Shown: positions 41,379-54,374 of the stretch, piece by piece
Layout of the letters: each line of letters begins with the position of its first letter
Numbering within the stretch: the first letter of the stretch is position 1
DNA from: Streptacidiphilus sp. 4-A2
GTDB taxonomy: Bacteria; Actinomycetota; Actinomycetes; Streptomycetales; Streptomycetaceae
Reading direction: 5' to 3'
DNA length: 64,000 nt
Assembly: GCA_014284505.1 (NCBI GenBank)
Contig: JAAFYY010000001.1
Span: 5,319,845-5,383,844 of the forward strand
The notes under the pieces: generated by a model
Seen by the model: the letters and a program-made list of their open reading frames with translations, nothing else
Told to the model about the DNA's origin: nothing
Databases searched by the model: none
Program-made: the position numbers and the translations under genes

Positions 41379-41785
41379 CTTGCGGCCACCTGCTCTCGTC
41401 CGGCGATCCGGCCCGGCCACCGCCCCCGTCCGGCTCCGCCCGGTCCCGCCTGCGGCCGGGGGCGGACGTGACGCCCGCCGGGATGCCCGCCCCGGCCCGC
41501 GGCTGGTCCGCACCGGTCCCGGGCCGGGACGGGAAAGGCAGGAGGGCGACGGCGCCCTGCCCAGTCGCCGCCGCCCTCCGCACGGGCCCGGATACGCGCC
41601 CTCCCGACCATCGTGGCGCGCCGTGCGCCCGTCCGCCCGCCGGACTGCTCCGGACGGGGTGCCCGCCCACGCCGCAGCGCCGCCAGTACCGCCCCCAGCC
41701 ACTCCCCGGTCGCCGCCAGTCGCCCCCGGTCGCCGTCAGCCGCCCCCGGTCACTGTCAGCAGCCTTCAGCCGCCTTCAGCCGCTC
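41379..41785. repeat. Gene-poor spacer ending in a CAGCCGCC-type repeat array
   Basis: No convincing gene between the ZIP and Mrr-like genes. From about 41695 to 41788 short units such as GGTCGCCGCCAGTCGCCCCC and TTCAGCCGCC recur at 10-17 bp spacing and reach the stop of the Mrr-like gene. Confidence 0.6.
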
Positions 41786-43163
41786 TCAGCCGCCGAGCTC
41801 CGTGCCCAGATGGGCCCGGACCAGGGCCCGCAGTTCGCCGCCGTCGATCAGCCGCAGCTCCGGCAGCGAGGCGGCGGCGATCACCGCGTCCGGGTGGAAG
41901 CTGCCGGTGGTGGCCCAGATCCCGCGCTCGGCCGACTCCTCCTCGACCACCTCGGCGACATTGCGGACCGCCTCCGCGCTCACCACCAGCGGCCGCCGGG
42001 CCGCACAGACCACATAGGGCGCGTCGGCCAGCTGCCGTCCGTCGCCCTGGCCCAGCGCCAGCAGGCCGTCCCGGCCGTGCAGCCGCAGCTCCCATTCGTC
42101 CAGTCCCAGATGCTCGAACAGGTCGGCGATCAGCGCGGCGAACTCGCCGGGTGAGAGCTCCTCGGGCGCGGGAGCGGAGGTGGAGCCGCCGCGTACGCCG
42201 CCACCGGGGCCGGGGTGTACGGATCGTCGGTGAGCGCGCAGCCGAGCTCCCGCAGCCGGTCCACCGCGTCGCCGTGCACGGAGGGCAGCAGGGTGCGCGC
42301 ATAGAGGTCGCCGCGCCGGGCGTCCACGCTGACCACGCAGGTCTCACCGGCCTCCGCGGTCACCGCACGGCCGTTGACCACGATGCCGTCCAGCTGGGAC
42401 TCGGTGTCGGCGGCCAGCAGCGCGTCCAGGGCGCGCAGCACCAGCCGGGCCACCAGCTGGAGATAGCGGATCTGCGACTCCTGCCGGGGCGCGGCACCGG
42501 CTCCACACCGCCGTCCGCCACCACCCGGAACTCCAGCGCCGCCGGGACCACCGCCGGACTGGGCAGCACCAGGTCCACCACCGCCGTCCGGGTGAGCGCG
42601 CGGTAGCAGACCCGCGCCGGGACTTCGAGCCCGGGCAGCCGCCCGGCGGCCGCCAGGGCGCGCTCCAGCACCGACTCGACCGCGGCCGCTTCGCCCGCCT
42701 CGTAGGCCGCGCGGTAGCCGCGCAGCCGGTCGTTGTACTCCCTCACGCTGCGGGCGCGCTGCTGCTCCTGCTCGTGCGCCAGCCGTGCCTGCTCGGCCAG
42801 GACGCGCAACTCCTTCTCGTGGCCCCGGTATTCGCGCAGAGCGCGCTGGTGCCGCAGCCTGGCCGAGGCGAGCTGCTGCTGGTAAGCGCCGCTGAGCAGC
42901 GGCTTCCCCGGCCCGCCGGACCCTCCCGGCCCGGCCGGCCCGGAGGGGCCGGGCTCCGGGGCGTAGTCGGCCCAGCGGGGCGGCTCGGCCACCGCCTCCG
43001 GCGGCAACGGCCGGGGCTCGTAACTCCGTTGCAGGGCATCGAAGTCGACAGCGGGGGAAGGCTCCGCGGCCAGCGCGAGCAGTTCGTCCAGGCGCAGCTC
43101 GGCATCCCGAGCGACCTCGGTGTACTGCTGCGCGAGGTAGGCCCGTCCGCCGCCTGGTGTCAT
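41786..43163 (-). CDS. Restriction-endonuclease-like (Mrr_cat fold) protein, probably inactive
   Basis: GTG 43163 region, MTPGGGRAYLAQQYTEVARDAELRL. Residues about 95-160 form an Arg/Glu/Gln-rich coiled coil (YQQQLASARLRHQRALREYRG). A conserved central region follows (LPGLEVPARVCYRAL, VVDLVLPSPAVV). The C-terminal part after frame changes near 42495 and 42170 reads LIADLFEHLGLDEWELRL, GRQLADAPYVVCAARRPLVVS, RGIWATTGSFHPDAV and LIDGGELRALV. This order matches the Mrr catalytic fold, but the usual QxK position reads CAARR. I infer loss of cleavage activity. About 455 residues; role unknown. Confidence 0.65.
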
Positions 43164-43288
43164 TCCTGTCCCCCGTGCCGCTGTCCGTCGATGCGTCCTA
43201 GCATCTCATCAGCCAGGCCGTTCATCCCCCGATCGCCCGCCGGAAACGGGACATCCCACCACCGGAGGAAACGGCGGGAGTTGACGGC

Positions 43289-44014
43289 TCAGCCGGCCGG
43301 ATCGGCCCCGGCCGAAGACTGTTCCGCCGGCCGGCCGGCCGGTTCGCCGGTCCGGCGCTCCCGGGCCTGCTGCTCCTGGCCGTAGAGCGCGAGCATGACG
43401 TTCACGGCGACGCTTCCGGCCACCGGGGGCGGCTCCGGGCTCGGCTCACCGGGCTTGCCCAGATACTCCTCGATCAGCGCCGCCATCCGGTCCCGGAACT
43501 CGGCGGCGCGCTCGGGCCGCATCCGCGTGTCGGCGAGGACCATCAGCGGGCTGCGGTAGGAGATCCCGGGCAGCGCCTCGGTGTTGAGGTCGATGCTGCC
43601 GGAGCGCACCCCGGCGAACTGCTGCTGGAAGCTGTCCATCCCGGCGCCGAGCAGCGCCGAGGTGTCGGAGGCGGCGGAGCTGCCCAGGAAGTCGCGGCTC
43701 AGTTGCAGCCCGGTCTGCGCGGCCAGGTAGCGCTGCTCCACGATGCCGGAGACCAGCCTGGTCCCGGCGACGCGCAGCAGTCCGCGCTCCTCCAGCTGCT
43801 TGATGTGCCGGTACAGCTTGGTCTGCGGCTCGCCGAGTTCGGCGGCGAGTTCCTTGACCGTCCAGGGGCGCAGCGCCCCGCCGTCGCCGGGCTCCATCAT
43901 CACCCCCAGCATGGTCACCCGCAGCGGGTCGGACAGCGCCTTGAGGGTGTCGGTGTCCTGGAGCAGCCGCACGCCGGGCACGGCGTCCTCGGCTGGTGTC
44001 CGTTCATCGTCCAT
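43289..44014 (-). CDS. ArsR-type winged-helix regulator
   Basis: Intact, 241 residues from ATG 44014. VRLLQDTDTLKALSDPLRVTMLGVMM leads into the winged helix VKELAAELGEPQTKLYRHIKQLEERGLLRV, then a C-terminal effector half (VEQRYLAAQTGLQLSRDFLG, MVLADTRMRPERAAEFRDRM). This long ArsR-like layout typically accompanies MFS exporters, as here: the exporter diverges from it, with a perfect operator-like repeat between. Confidence 0.9.
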   Translation of the reverse strand: MDDERTPAEDAVPGVRLLQDTDTLKALSDPLRVTMLGVMMEPGDGGALRPWTVKELAAELGEPQTKLYRHIKQLEERGLLRVAGTRLVSGIVEQRYLAAQTGLQLSRDFLGSSAASDTSALLGAGMDSFQQQFAGVRSGSIDLNTEALPGISYRSPLMVLADTRMRPERAAEFRDRMAALIEEYLGKPGEPSPEPPPVAGSVAVNVMLALYGQEQQARERRTGEPAGRPAEQSSAGADPAG

Positions 44015-44073
44015 GGCCCCATCCTGCCAGGAACCCTTGCCAAGCGCTCACGCTGGCGACATCATTCACCTAA

Positions 44074-44107
44074 ACGTGAATGCTCACTATCCGGTGAGCA
44101 TTCACGT
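44074..44107. promoter_or_regulatory. Perfect 14-bp-arm inverted repeat, operator of the regulator/exporter pair
   Basis: ACGTGAATGCTCAC (44074-44087) and GTGAGCATTCACGT (44094-44107) are exact complements six bases apart. They sit in the 123-bp gap between the divergent ArsR-type gene and the MFS gene. Symmetry, length and position make it the probable binding site of the encoded regulator, controlling both promoters. Confidence 0.8.
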
Positions 44108-44137
44108 ACTAGCGTTCGCGCTCCTGAGGGGACTGCT

Positions 44138-45421
44138 GTGACCGAGAGCCTGACCAGAGCCGCCAGCACCGCGGCCGTGCCCGCCACCGAGGTACCGCTG
44201 CACCGCAACTGGCGGTTCCAGACCCTGTGGATCGGCTCCACCACCGCCCTCACGGATCACCGCGGCCGATGTCGCCTATCCGCTGGTGATCCTGGCCATG
44301 ACCGGATCCCGGCCATGGCCGGGCTCTTCGGCTTCCTCCAGGCCGCCGCCACCGTGACCTGCGGCCTGCCGGCCGGGCAGTTCGCCGACCGCTACGACCA
44401 CCGGCGGATCATGGTGGCCGCCGAGGGCGTCCGGGCGCTGGCCGCCACCGGGGTCGCCCTGGGCTGGGCCACGCACCGGCTGGCGCTGGTCCCGCTGCTG
44501 GTCGCGGCGGTACTCCTGGGGGCGGCCCAGCCGTTCGTCGGCACCGCCCGCACCCTGCTGGTGCGCACCGTGGTGACACCGTCGCAGCTCACCGCCGCGC
44601 TCACCCAGGACGAGGTCCGCGGCGGCCTCGCGGAACTCGTCGGCCCCTCCCTCGGCGGACTGCTCTACGGCCTGAGCCGGGCGCTGCCGTTCCTGTTCAG
44701 CGCCGCCTCCTTCACCATCTCCCTGGTGTGCGCGGTCATCGTGCGCCCCGCCGAGGCGCCGGGCGCCCCCGTTCGGCGCAGCGCGGGACCGTCCGGGGCG
44801 GGGTCTTCGCCGGGGCCCTGGACGGGATCAAGGTGCTCTGGGCCGACCCCGCGATGCGGACCGCGCTGGTCCTGGTGTCCTTCCTCAATGCCGCCGGAGC
44901 GCCGCTCACCCTGGCCGCGATCTACCAGCTGCACCGCATGTCCGCGCCGTCCTGGAGCATCGGCCTGGTGCTCAGCGGTGCGGCGGTCGGCGGACTGGCC
45001 GGAGCCGGGCTGGTCAAGCCGCTGCACCGGCGGTTCCGCCCCGGTTGGCTGCTGCTGGGATCACCGCCACCGAGATCCGCTGGCGGCCGCACTCGGGCTG
45101 GTGCGCGGCCCGCTGCCGATGGCGGCGGTGCTGTTCTGCACAACGCTGGGCATCCCCGCGCTCAGCGTGCTGCTGGACGTGCTGATCTTCCGCCAGGTCC
45201 CGGACGAGCTGCGCGGCCGGGCCATCGGCTCCGCCATGACCGTGGTCGGCCTCGGTATCCCGCTGGGCAGCGGGGCCGGAGGGCTGCTGCTCCAGTGGCT
45301 GGGCAGCACCGGCGCCCTGCTGGTCCTGGCCGCGCTGCTGGCCTGCGGGGCCGGCTGGGCCGTCGCCCAGCCCGGGCTGCGTGCCGCGCGCTGGCCTTCC
45401 GACCGGCCCGGCACCGCGTAA
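44138..45421 (+). CDS. MFS transporter, EntS-like
   Basis: Twelve-helix exporter. GTG 44138, MTESLTRAAS, then HRNWRFQTLWIGSTTALTD. The motif A region reads GQFADRYDHRRIMV after helix 2; ALTQDEVRGGLAELVGPSLGGLLYG is the characteristic loop of the EntS/MacB-type MFS group. The C-terminal half includes [16 protein letters not shown] and LRGRAIGSAMTVVGLGIPLG. Frame changes near 44255, 44300, 44795 and 45060. About 425 residues. Probably exports a toxic or natural product sensed by the divergent regulator. Confidence 0.87.
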   Translation: MTESLTRAASTAAVPATEVPLHRNWRFQTLWIGSTTALTDHRGRCRLSAGDPGHDRIPAMAGLFGFLQAAATVTCGLPAGQFADRYDHRRIMVAAEGVRALAATGVALGWATHRLALVPLLVAAVLLGAAQPFVGTARTLLVRTVVTPSQLTAALTQDEVRGGLAELVGPSLGGLLYGLSRALPFLFSAASFTISLVCAVIVRPAEAPGAPVRRSAGPSGAGSSPGPWTGSRCSGPTPRCGPRWSWCPSSMPPERRSPWPRSTSCTACPRRPGASAWCSAVRRSADWPEPGWSSRCTGGSAPVGCCWDHRHRDPLAAALGLVRGPLPMAAVLFCTTLGIPALSVLLDVLIFRQVPDELRGRAIGSAMTVVGLGIPLGSGAGGLLLQWLGSTGALLVLAALLACGAGWAVAQPGLRAARWPSDRPGTA

Positions 45422-45507
45422 CCAGGCCCTGCCCTGGGTAAACCAGGTCGCAGTGGATCGCGAGAAGCAGCAGCCCGCAGGAAGCAACGGCAGACGGGGG
45501 TGACGCG

Positions 45508-46371
45508 GTGATCGGAGACATGTGGGTGCGGGTGGCCCTGCTCGACAAGCCCGGCTACCTCAGCGCGGGCGGGCCGTCACCGTCGCCGAACCGCAGCTGT
45601 ACGCGCTGGCCGACGAGGAGGACTCGACCGGGGGCGTGCGGATCCCGGTGGACCGCGCCGAGTGGGACGCCTGGCGGGCCGCGGCCGCCCGCTACCTGCT
45701 GGTGCTGGAGAGCGCCGCGGTCGACATCCGGACCGCCGAGCGGCGCGCCCGGCGGGCGTCGGCCCGCACCCAGTCCGGCGCGCGCAAACGCGCCACGGTG
45801 TCGGCCGAGGCCGCGTACACCGAGGCGGCCGGGCGCTATCCCGGACGGGTGCGCGCCGCCTCCGACGCCTACTGGCCGATCCACTGCGAGATCCAGCGCC
45901 GGATGGAGGCCCAGGCCGACGCGCAGCGCTGGATGCTGGTCCTGGAGCGCTTCGACGGGGCCGGTCTCGACCAGCTCTGGGGGCTGGCGCTGGTCCAGAG
46001 CGGCCCGGCCGCGTGCGAGGTGCATGTCTTCCGCTGGGACGTGCCGACCGCGCTGCCCGAGCACGCGGTCTGCTCGGAGCACCAGCTGACCGCCATGGAG
46101 CTGGACCGGGCGCTGCTCGGGCTGCGCGCGCAGTGGCGGGTGCGCCGGGTGCACTGGGCCGCCGAGGCCCGGACGGCGGTGGAGCGGGAGACCGAGGGCG
46201 TGCCGTTCGAACTGTGGTGGCGGGCGGTGACCACCCGCACGGACGCGCAGGAGAAGGTGGTCCCGCCGCGCTCGGCCGCGCCCCGCAGCGGCTCCGACCA
46301 CCGGCCGCGGCCCGGCCGCCGCCGCCAGGAAGTCCTGCAACTCCCCCGGCGACGACGAACCACTGCTGTGA
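45508..46371 (+). CDS. Protein of unknown function
   Basis: GTG 45508, MIGDMWVRVALLDKPGYLSAG. One frame change near 45570, then open through VTVAEPQLYALADEED, a helix-rich Arg/Ala stretch (TAERRARRASARTQSGARKR, residues about 85-105), ALVQSGPAACEVHVFRWDVP and a second basic region. A last change near 46310 would give the end SCNSPGDDEPLL and TGA 46371, more natural than the Arg-rich alternative. About 287 residues, no signal or membrane segment. Codon use is normal for the window. I recognise no family. It follows the MFS gene by 86 bp and converges on the ABC exporter. Confidence 0.7.
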
Positions 46372-46396
46372 GCAGCGCCGACGCGGTGCGCCGGCG

Positions 46397-50428
<4,032 letters not shown>

Positions 50429-50479
50429 AATTAGCCATGCTAACTGTCTCGGGACTCGGGCGTCTACAGACCTTCCCCG

Positions 50480-50501
50480 GCCGTCCCCGGCCGGGGACGG
50501 C
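50480..50501 (-). terminator. Hairpin after the oxidoreductase gene
   Basis: Nine to ten pairs (50480-50489 with 50492-50501) adjoin the oxidoreductase stop and precede the ABC exporter start. It could end the first gene or attenuate read-through. Confidence 0.5.
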
Positions 50502-50923
50502 TCAGCTTCCGGAGCCATAGACCCGGTCGACCGTGAGCCGGACAACCAGCCGGCGGTCGGCCACCATGGCGGCCCGGTACTCGTCCCAGTCCGGATGTTC
50601 GCCCGCGACCTGCCGGTAGACCTCGACCAGCTCGTCCGTCACCGGGTCCTGCGGATCGGCGGCCACCGCGGAGAGCTCCACCGTGCCCTCGGCGACGGCA
50701 TAGGTCCAGCCGTCCTTGCTGCTGACGTAGTAGCTGGCCCGGGGGTCCCGGCGAAGGTTCGCCACCTTGGCCCGGTCCGCGGTGCTGGAGATCCGCAGCA
50801 GTCCGGTGGACGGCTCGAAGACATGGCTGACATTGGAGAGCTGCGGACGGTCCGTCCCGCTTCAGGGTCACCAGCGCGCCACGCGCGCCTCCGCGATCAG
50901 CTGGTCAGGTCCTTGGCTGCCAT
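50502..50923 (-). CDS. PPOX-class (pyridoxamine-oxidase-fold) F420- or FMN-dependent oxidoreductase
   Basis: ATG 50923 follows AGGAGG. Read through frame changes near 50900, 50860 and 50830: MAAKDLT, LIAEARVAR, VTLKRDGRPQLSNVSHVF, then open to 50502: KVANLRRDPRASYYVSSKDGWTYAVAEG, DELVEVYRQVAGEHPDWDEYR, RLVVRLTVDRVYG. The TGRPQ-like cofactor segment and DPRASYYV strand match the split-barrel family in which actinomycetes often use F420. About 140 residues. Its stop precedes the ABC exporter on the same strand. Confidence 0.82.
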
Positions 50924-50946
50924 GGTGCCGTCCTCCTGGTTATGTG

Positions 50947-51008
50947 TCCCGGCCGGGTGGTGCCCGTCGGGTGGTCCCTGTCAGGTGGTCCTCGTCAGGT
51001 GTACCGCT
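50947..51008. repeat. Imperfect 14-bp tandem repeat
   Basis: Four or five diverged units of GTCAGGTGGTCCCT type lie upstream of the oxidoreductase start. The rest of 50924-51196 shows no gene. Confidence 0.6.
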
Positions 51009-51196
51009 CGGGATCCGGTGCAGATCCCTCAGCGTCCAATGCTGTCCCCTTCTTCCCCGGACCGCACCGGGCGGGAGTCCGAACCGGCCAGGACCACGGT
51101 CGTAGGGCGTGGGCCCTCCCCGTGGTCCGGCGTCTCGCGCCCCGGGCCCTCGGGCTTCCGGCCGGTTACGGTTCCAGGCGGGCTCCGGCGCCGCGG

Positions 51197-52757
51197 TCAG
51201 GGACGCGCCGGGGAGCGCAGGAAGCACCAGACCAGCAGCGTCGCCACCAGGTAGGCCGCCGCCGCGACCCGAAGTCCACCGCCGCCGCCGAGTACCACTG
51301 GCCGCCGGTGGCCGCCAGCACGATCCCGGTCAGCGCCACCCCCACCAGCGTGCCGACCTGCCGGTTGGCGTTCATGGTCGCCGCACCCGCGTTGGCGTGC
51401 TCCGGGCCGGCCGCCTCCACCAGCGCCGCGACCATCGCCGGGACCGCAACGCCGACACCCAGGTTGGCGACCACCAGCAGTGCCGCCATCACCGCATAGG
51501 GCATCGCGGCGGAGACCGTGGTCAGCCCCAGCATGGCCACCGCCGCCAGCAGCAGCCCGGCGATCAGCGGGCCGCGCACGCCCCACCGGCCGGTCAACCG
51601 GGCGAAGAGCAGGTTCCCCAGCACGAACACCCCGGTCACCGGCAGCATCTCCACCCCGGCCTGCAACGGGTCGGCCCCACGCGCGGACTGGAGGAACAGC
51701 CCCAGCAGGTAGAGCTCCCCGTACACCCCGGCGTTGATCAGGAAGCCGACCGCGTTGGCGGCCGAGAAGCGGCTGCTCGCGAACAGCTCGACGGGCAGCA
51801 CCGCCCGTCGCGCGGTCCGCAGATGCCGGACGAACAGCGTCACCAGCAGCAGCGTCCCGGCGATCGAAGCCAGGATCGGCGCCGAAACCCACCCCAGGAC
51901 CGAGCCCTCGATCAGCGTGAAGCACAGCAGCGCCAGCATCCCCAGTCCCAGCGCGTGCCCCGTCCAGGCGAAGCGGGCCGGGCGCCCGGCAGCGCGGGCA
52001 CCACCCGGGCCGCCAGCAGCAGGCCGAACACCCCGACCGGCAGATTGACCAGGAAGATGCTGCGCCAGCCGAAGCTGTCCACCAGCAGCCCGCCGATCAC
52101 CGGGCCGAAGGCCATCGAGCCGGAGACGATCGCCGACCACAGCGCAACCATCCTGGCCCGGCGGGCCGGATCCGGAAAGGAGACCGTGAACAGGGTCAGC
52201 GAGCTGGGCATGAACAGTGCCGCCCCGGCGCCCTGTACCAGCCGCGCGGCCACCAGCAGCAGGCCGTCCGGCGCCAGCGCGCAGCCGAGCGAGGCCACGA
52301 CGAAGACGGCCAGTCCGGCCAGGTACAGCCGCTTGGCCCCGAACCGGTCCGCCAGCGTCCGGCGAGCAGCAGCAGGGCGGCGAAGGAGAGGGTTAGCCGT
52401 CCACCACCCAGGTCAGCTGGGACAGGCCGAGGCCGAGCCGCTGCTGGAGGGTGCGCCCGGCGACGTTCACCACGGTGGCGTCGACCGCCGCCATCACGAA
52501 CCCGGCAGCCAGGGCCAGCAGTTGCACGCCGCCGCGCCCGGCCCGGCGCTCCCCGCCGGCCCCGGACCGGGCGGCGCACCCCCGGTGTCCGGATCAACCG
52601 GGCGGGGGCGGACCTGCGCTTCGATCCGCCCCAACGCCTGGCCCGGGGTCTGGGCCCGGGCCAGGGTCTGGGCCTGGATCTGGCTCTGGCTCTGCGTCCC
52701 GGCGTGAGTACGGGTCTGGGTCTGGATCTGGGTCCGGGTCTGTCGCGGATTCGACAT
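51197..52757 (-). CDS. MFS exporter, DHA2 (14-helix) family
   Basis: Drug-efflux permease driven by proton exchange. ATG 52757. The first 55 residues are a Gln/Thr/Arg-rich low-complexity tail (RTQIQTQTRT, then TQSQSQIQAQT). The membrane part begins LLALAAGFVMAAVDATVVNVA (DHA2 motif D1), then LSQLTWVVDGY, LADRFGAKRLY (motif A), ARLVQGAGAALFMPSSL (motif C) and MAFGPVIGGLLVDSFGWRSIFLVNLPVG. The C-terminal half includes LEVELYLLGLFLQS-like helices and RQVGTLVGVALTGIVL. Frame changes near 52540, 52395, 52360, 51985 and 51270. About 515 residues. Divergent from its HxlR regulator. Confidence 0.88.
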
Positions 52758-52842
52758 GCTGCGCTGCTCCCGTTGCTGTGGCCGGAGTTGATTCGTGCCC
52801 GGCACTGTTGATCCTGGCGACAGCTACCGTTGGTCCGTAAGG

Positions 52843-52860
52843 ACGCACTTTGAAGTGCGT
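52843..52860. promoter_or_regulatory. HxlR-type operator
   Basis: ACGCACTT (52843-52850) and AAGTGCGT (52853-52860) are perfect arms with two central bases, in the gap between the HxlR gene and its divergent DHA2 exporter. The compact 18-bp palindrome is typical of HxlR dimers. Confidence 0.75.
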
Positions 52861-52882
52861 ACCGCACCGGGGAGGGGCACAC

Positions 52883-53311
52883 ATGGTCACGCGCACGGCG
52901 GCCGAGCGGCGCGAAGAGGCGCGCATGACCTTCGAGAAGTGGTTCGCCGAGTGCCCTGGGCGGCAACTGCTCGACCGGGTCGGCGACCGGTGGACCTGCG
53001 TCCTGCTGCGGGCCCTGAGCGAGGAGCAGCAGCGCTACAGCGACCTGCTGCGCAAGGTGCCTGCGGTGAGCCAGAAGATGCTCACCCAGACACTGCGGAC
53101 CATGGAGCGGGACGGCCTGGTCTCCCGGCAGATCACCCCGTCGGTACCCGTGCGCGTGGACTACGAGCTGACCGTGCTCGGGCGGAGCCTGCTGCCGGTG
53201 GTGGATGTCATCTCGGCCTGGGCCAACACGCACATGGACGAGGTCAACGAGGCGCGCCGGGCGTACGACAGCGCACTGGACGAGAACCTGGAGGAGCTCC
53301 GCTCCGCCTGA
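52883..53311 (+). CDS. HxlR-family transcriptional regulator
   Basis: Intact, 142 residues from ATG 52883 behind GAGGGG. RQLLDRVGDRWTCVLLRAL is the hallmark opening; RYSDLLRKVPAVSQKMLTQTLRTMERDGLVSR is the DNA-binding helix; VDYELTVLGRSLLPVVDVISAW the dimer region. The single Cys in the N-terminal part (FAECPG) matches the redox or electrophile-sensing position of some members. Probably controls the exporter and itself through the palindrome between them. Confidence 0.92.
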   Translation: MVTRTAAERREEARMTFEKWFAECPGRQLLDRVGDRWTCVLLRALSEEQQRYSDLLRKVPAVSQKMLTQTLRTMERDGLVSRQITPSVPVRVDYELTVLGRSLLPVVDVISAWANTHMDEVNEARRAYDSALDENLEELRSA

Positions 53312-53362
53312 GCACCCGCCGCCCGGCTACTTTTGCCCGAACGCCGGCTGCCCGGACGCCGG

Positions 53363-53384
53363 CTGCCCCCGCCCGACGGGGCAG
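53363..53384. terminator. Hairpin between convergent hxlR and tetR genes
   Basis: CTGCCCC (53363-53369) pairs with GGGGCAG (53378-53384). A short direct repeat ACGCCGGCTGCCC (53341 and 53356) precedes it. Confidence 0.4.
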
Positions 53385-53397
53385 GTCGCGCCGTGGG

Positions 53398-53990
53398 TCA
53401 GCCGGCCGCGGCGGCGGCCAGCGCGCCGAGGGCGAGCCGGTGCAGCAGTTCGGCCATGGCCCGGTGATCCTGGTCGTTGCCGGCGGCGGCGCTGTGCGGG
53501 GTGGAGTTGAGCAGTCCGAAGACGGCATGGACGCAGGCCCGCGCCTTCTCGCCGAGGCTGGGGAAGGCCTCACCGGCCACGGTGACCCACAGCTCCACAT
53601 ACTGCCGCTGGAGGCTGCGAACCTGGTGCCGCTCCGCGTCCGGCAGGTGCAGCAGCTCCCGGTCGTGGAGGGTGATCAGCGCGCTCTCGTCCAGGGCGAA
53701 GTCGATATGGCCGTCCAGCAGCGCGTCCAGCGCGGCGGCGGCGTCGGCAGCCGCGTCCACCCGGCGGCGGCCCTCGGTCAGCAGCCGCTGGCTGATGCCG
53801 ACGAGCAGGTCGGCGAGCATCGCGTCCTTGCCCGCGAAATGCCGGTAGATGCCGGGGCCGGAGATGCCACGGCCTTGCCGATCTCGTCCACACCCACGCC
53901 CAGGAAGCCCCGGGCAGCGAACAGCCGGGCGGCCTCGCGGCGGATCTGCGCGCGGCGGGGACTCTCTACGGGGCTCGGCTGGCTCGGCAT
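53398..53990 (-). CDS. TetR-family regulator of the acyl-CoA operon
   Basis: ATG 53990. RAQIRREAARLFAARGFLGVGVDEIGKAV is the helix-turn-helix; after a frame change near 53865, ISGPGIYRHFAGKDAMLADLLVG completes it. The effector half follows (LHDRELLHLPDAERHQVRSLQRQYVELW) to the stop at 53398, about 197 residues. The usual Leu-catabolism context is a TetR gene divergent from accD1; the proposed ligand is an acyl-CoA. Related regulators of this type repress leucine/isovalerate genes. Confidence 0.88.
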
Positions 53991-54296
53991 CCCACCATCC
54001 TAGACATCAGGGTTACTGACTGTTAACGCCCTGACCGCACCCAAACCGGACTGCCCGGGGCCCACCCCACTGTCCGCCATCCGTCGTGGTCTGTCTGCCA
54101 TCTGCCGGTATCGGCACCCCCGTCATGGCGGTGTCCTCGATCCGCCGCAGCAGCCCCCGGCTGCTCACTGCCGGTCCGGCAGAGCCGCGCCGACGACAGA
54201 TGTGCAGGTCAGCGACTATGCCCCGACCTACTGTGGGCAGCGCCGGGCTTTCCGGCTGCCCCAGCCCGCCCAAGTGTCGCCCTTGCGCTGCCGGTT

Positions 54297-54326
54297 AGCG
54301 AGGGTTAACCTGCGAGCGAGTTAACC
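54297..54326. promoter_or_regulatory. Direct AGCGAG(GG)TTAACC repeats before accD1
   Basis: AGCGAGGGTTAACC (54297-54310) and AGCGAGTTAACC (54315-54326) stand 49-78 bp before the accD1 start; each contains the palindrome GTTAAC (GGTTAACC in the first). A further TTAAC follows at 54331 and another GTTAAC lies near 54022. These are the best candidate operators for the divergent TetR protein. Apart from them, 53991-54374 shows no gene. Confidence 0.45.
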
Positions 54327-54374
54327 GTCATTAACGTCATCGACGTAAGCGGGCCCACGAAGGAGCGCACGGCC

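Noticed and set aside
50431-50443. TTAGC-CAT-GCTAA at the ABC exporter start, considered as an iron box
   Set aside because: Only five-base arms and it lacks the GG/CC of the DtxR consensus; kept out as too weak.
54013-54273. 86-codon open frame upstream of accD1
   Set aside because: No ribosome site or family; it covers the likely operator region.
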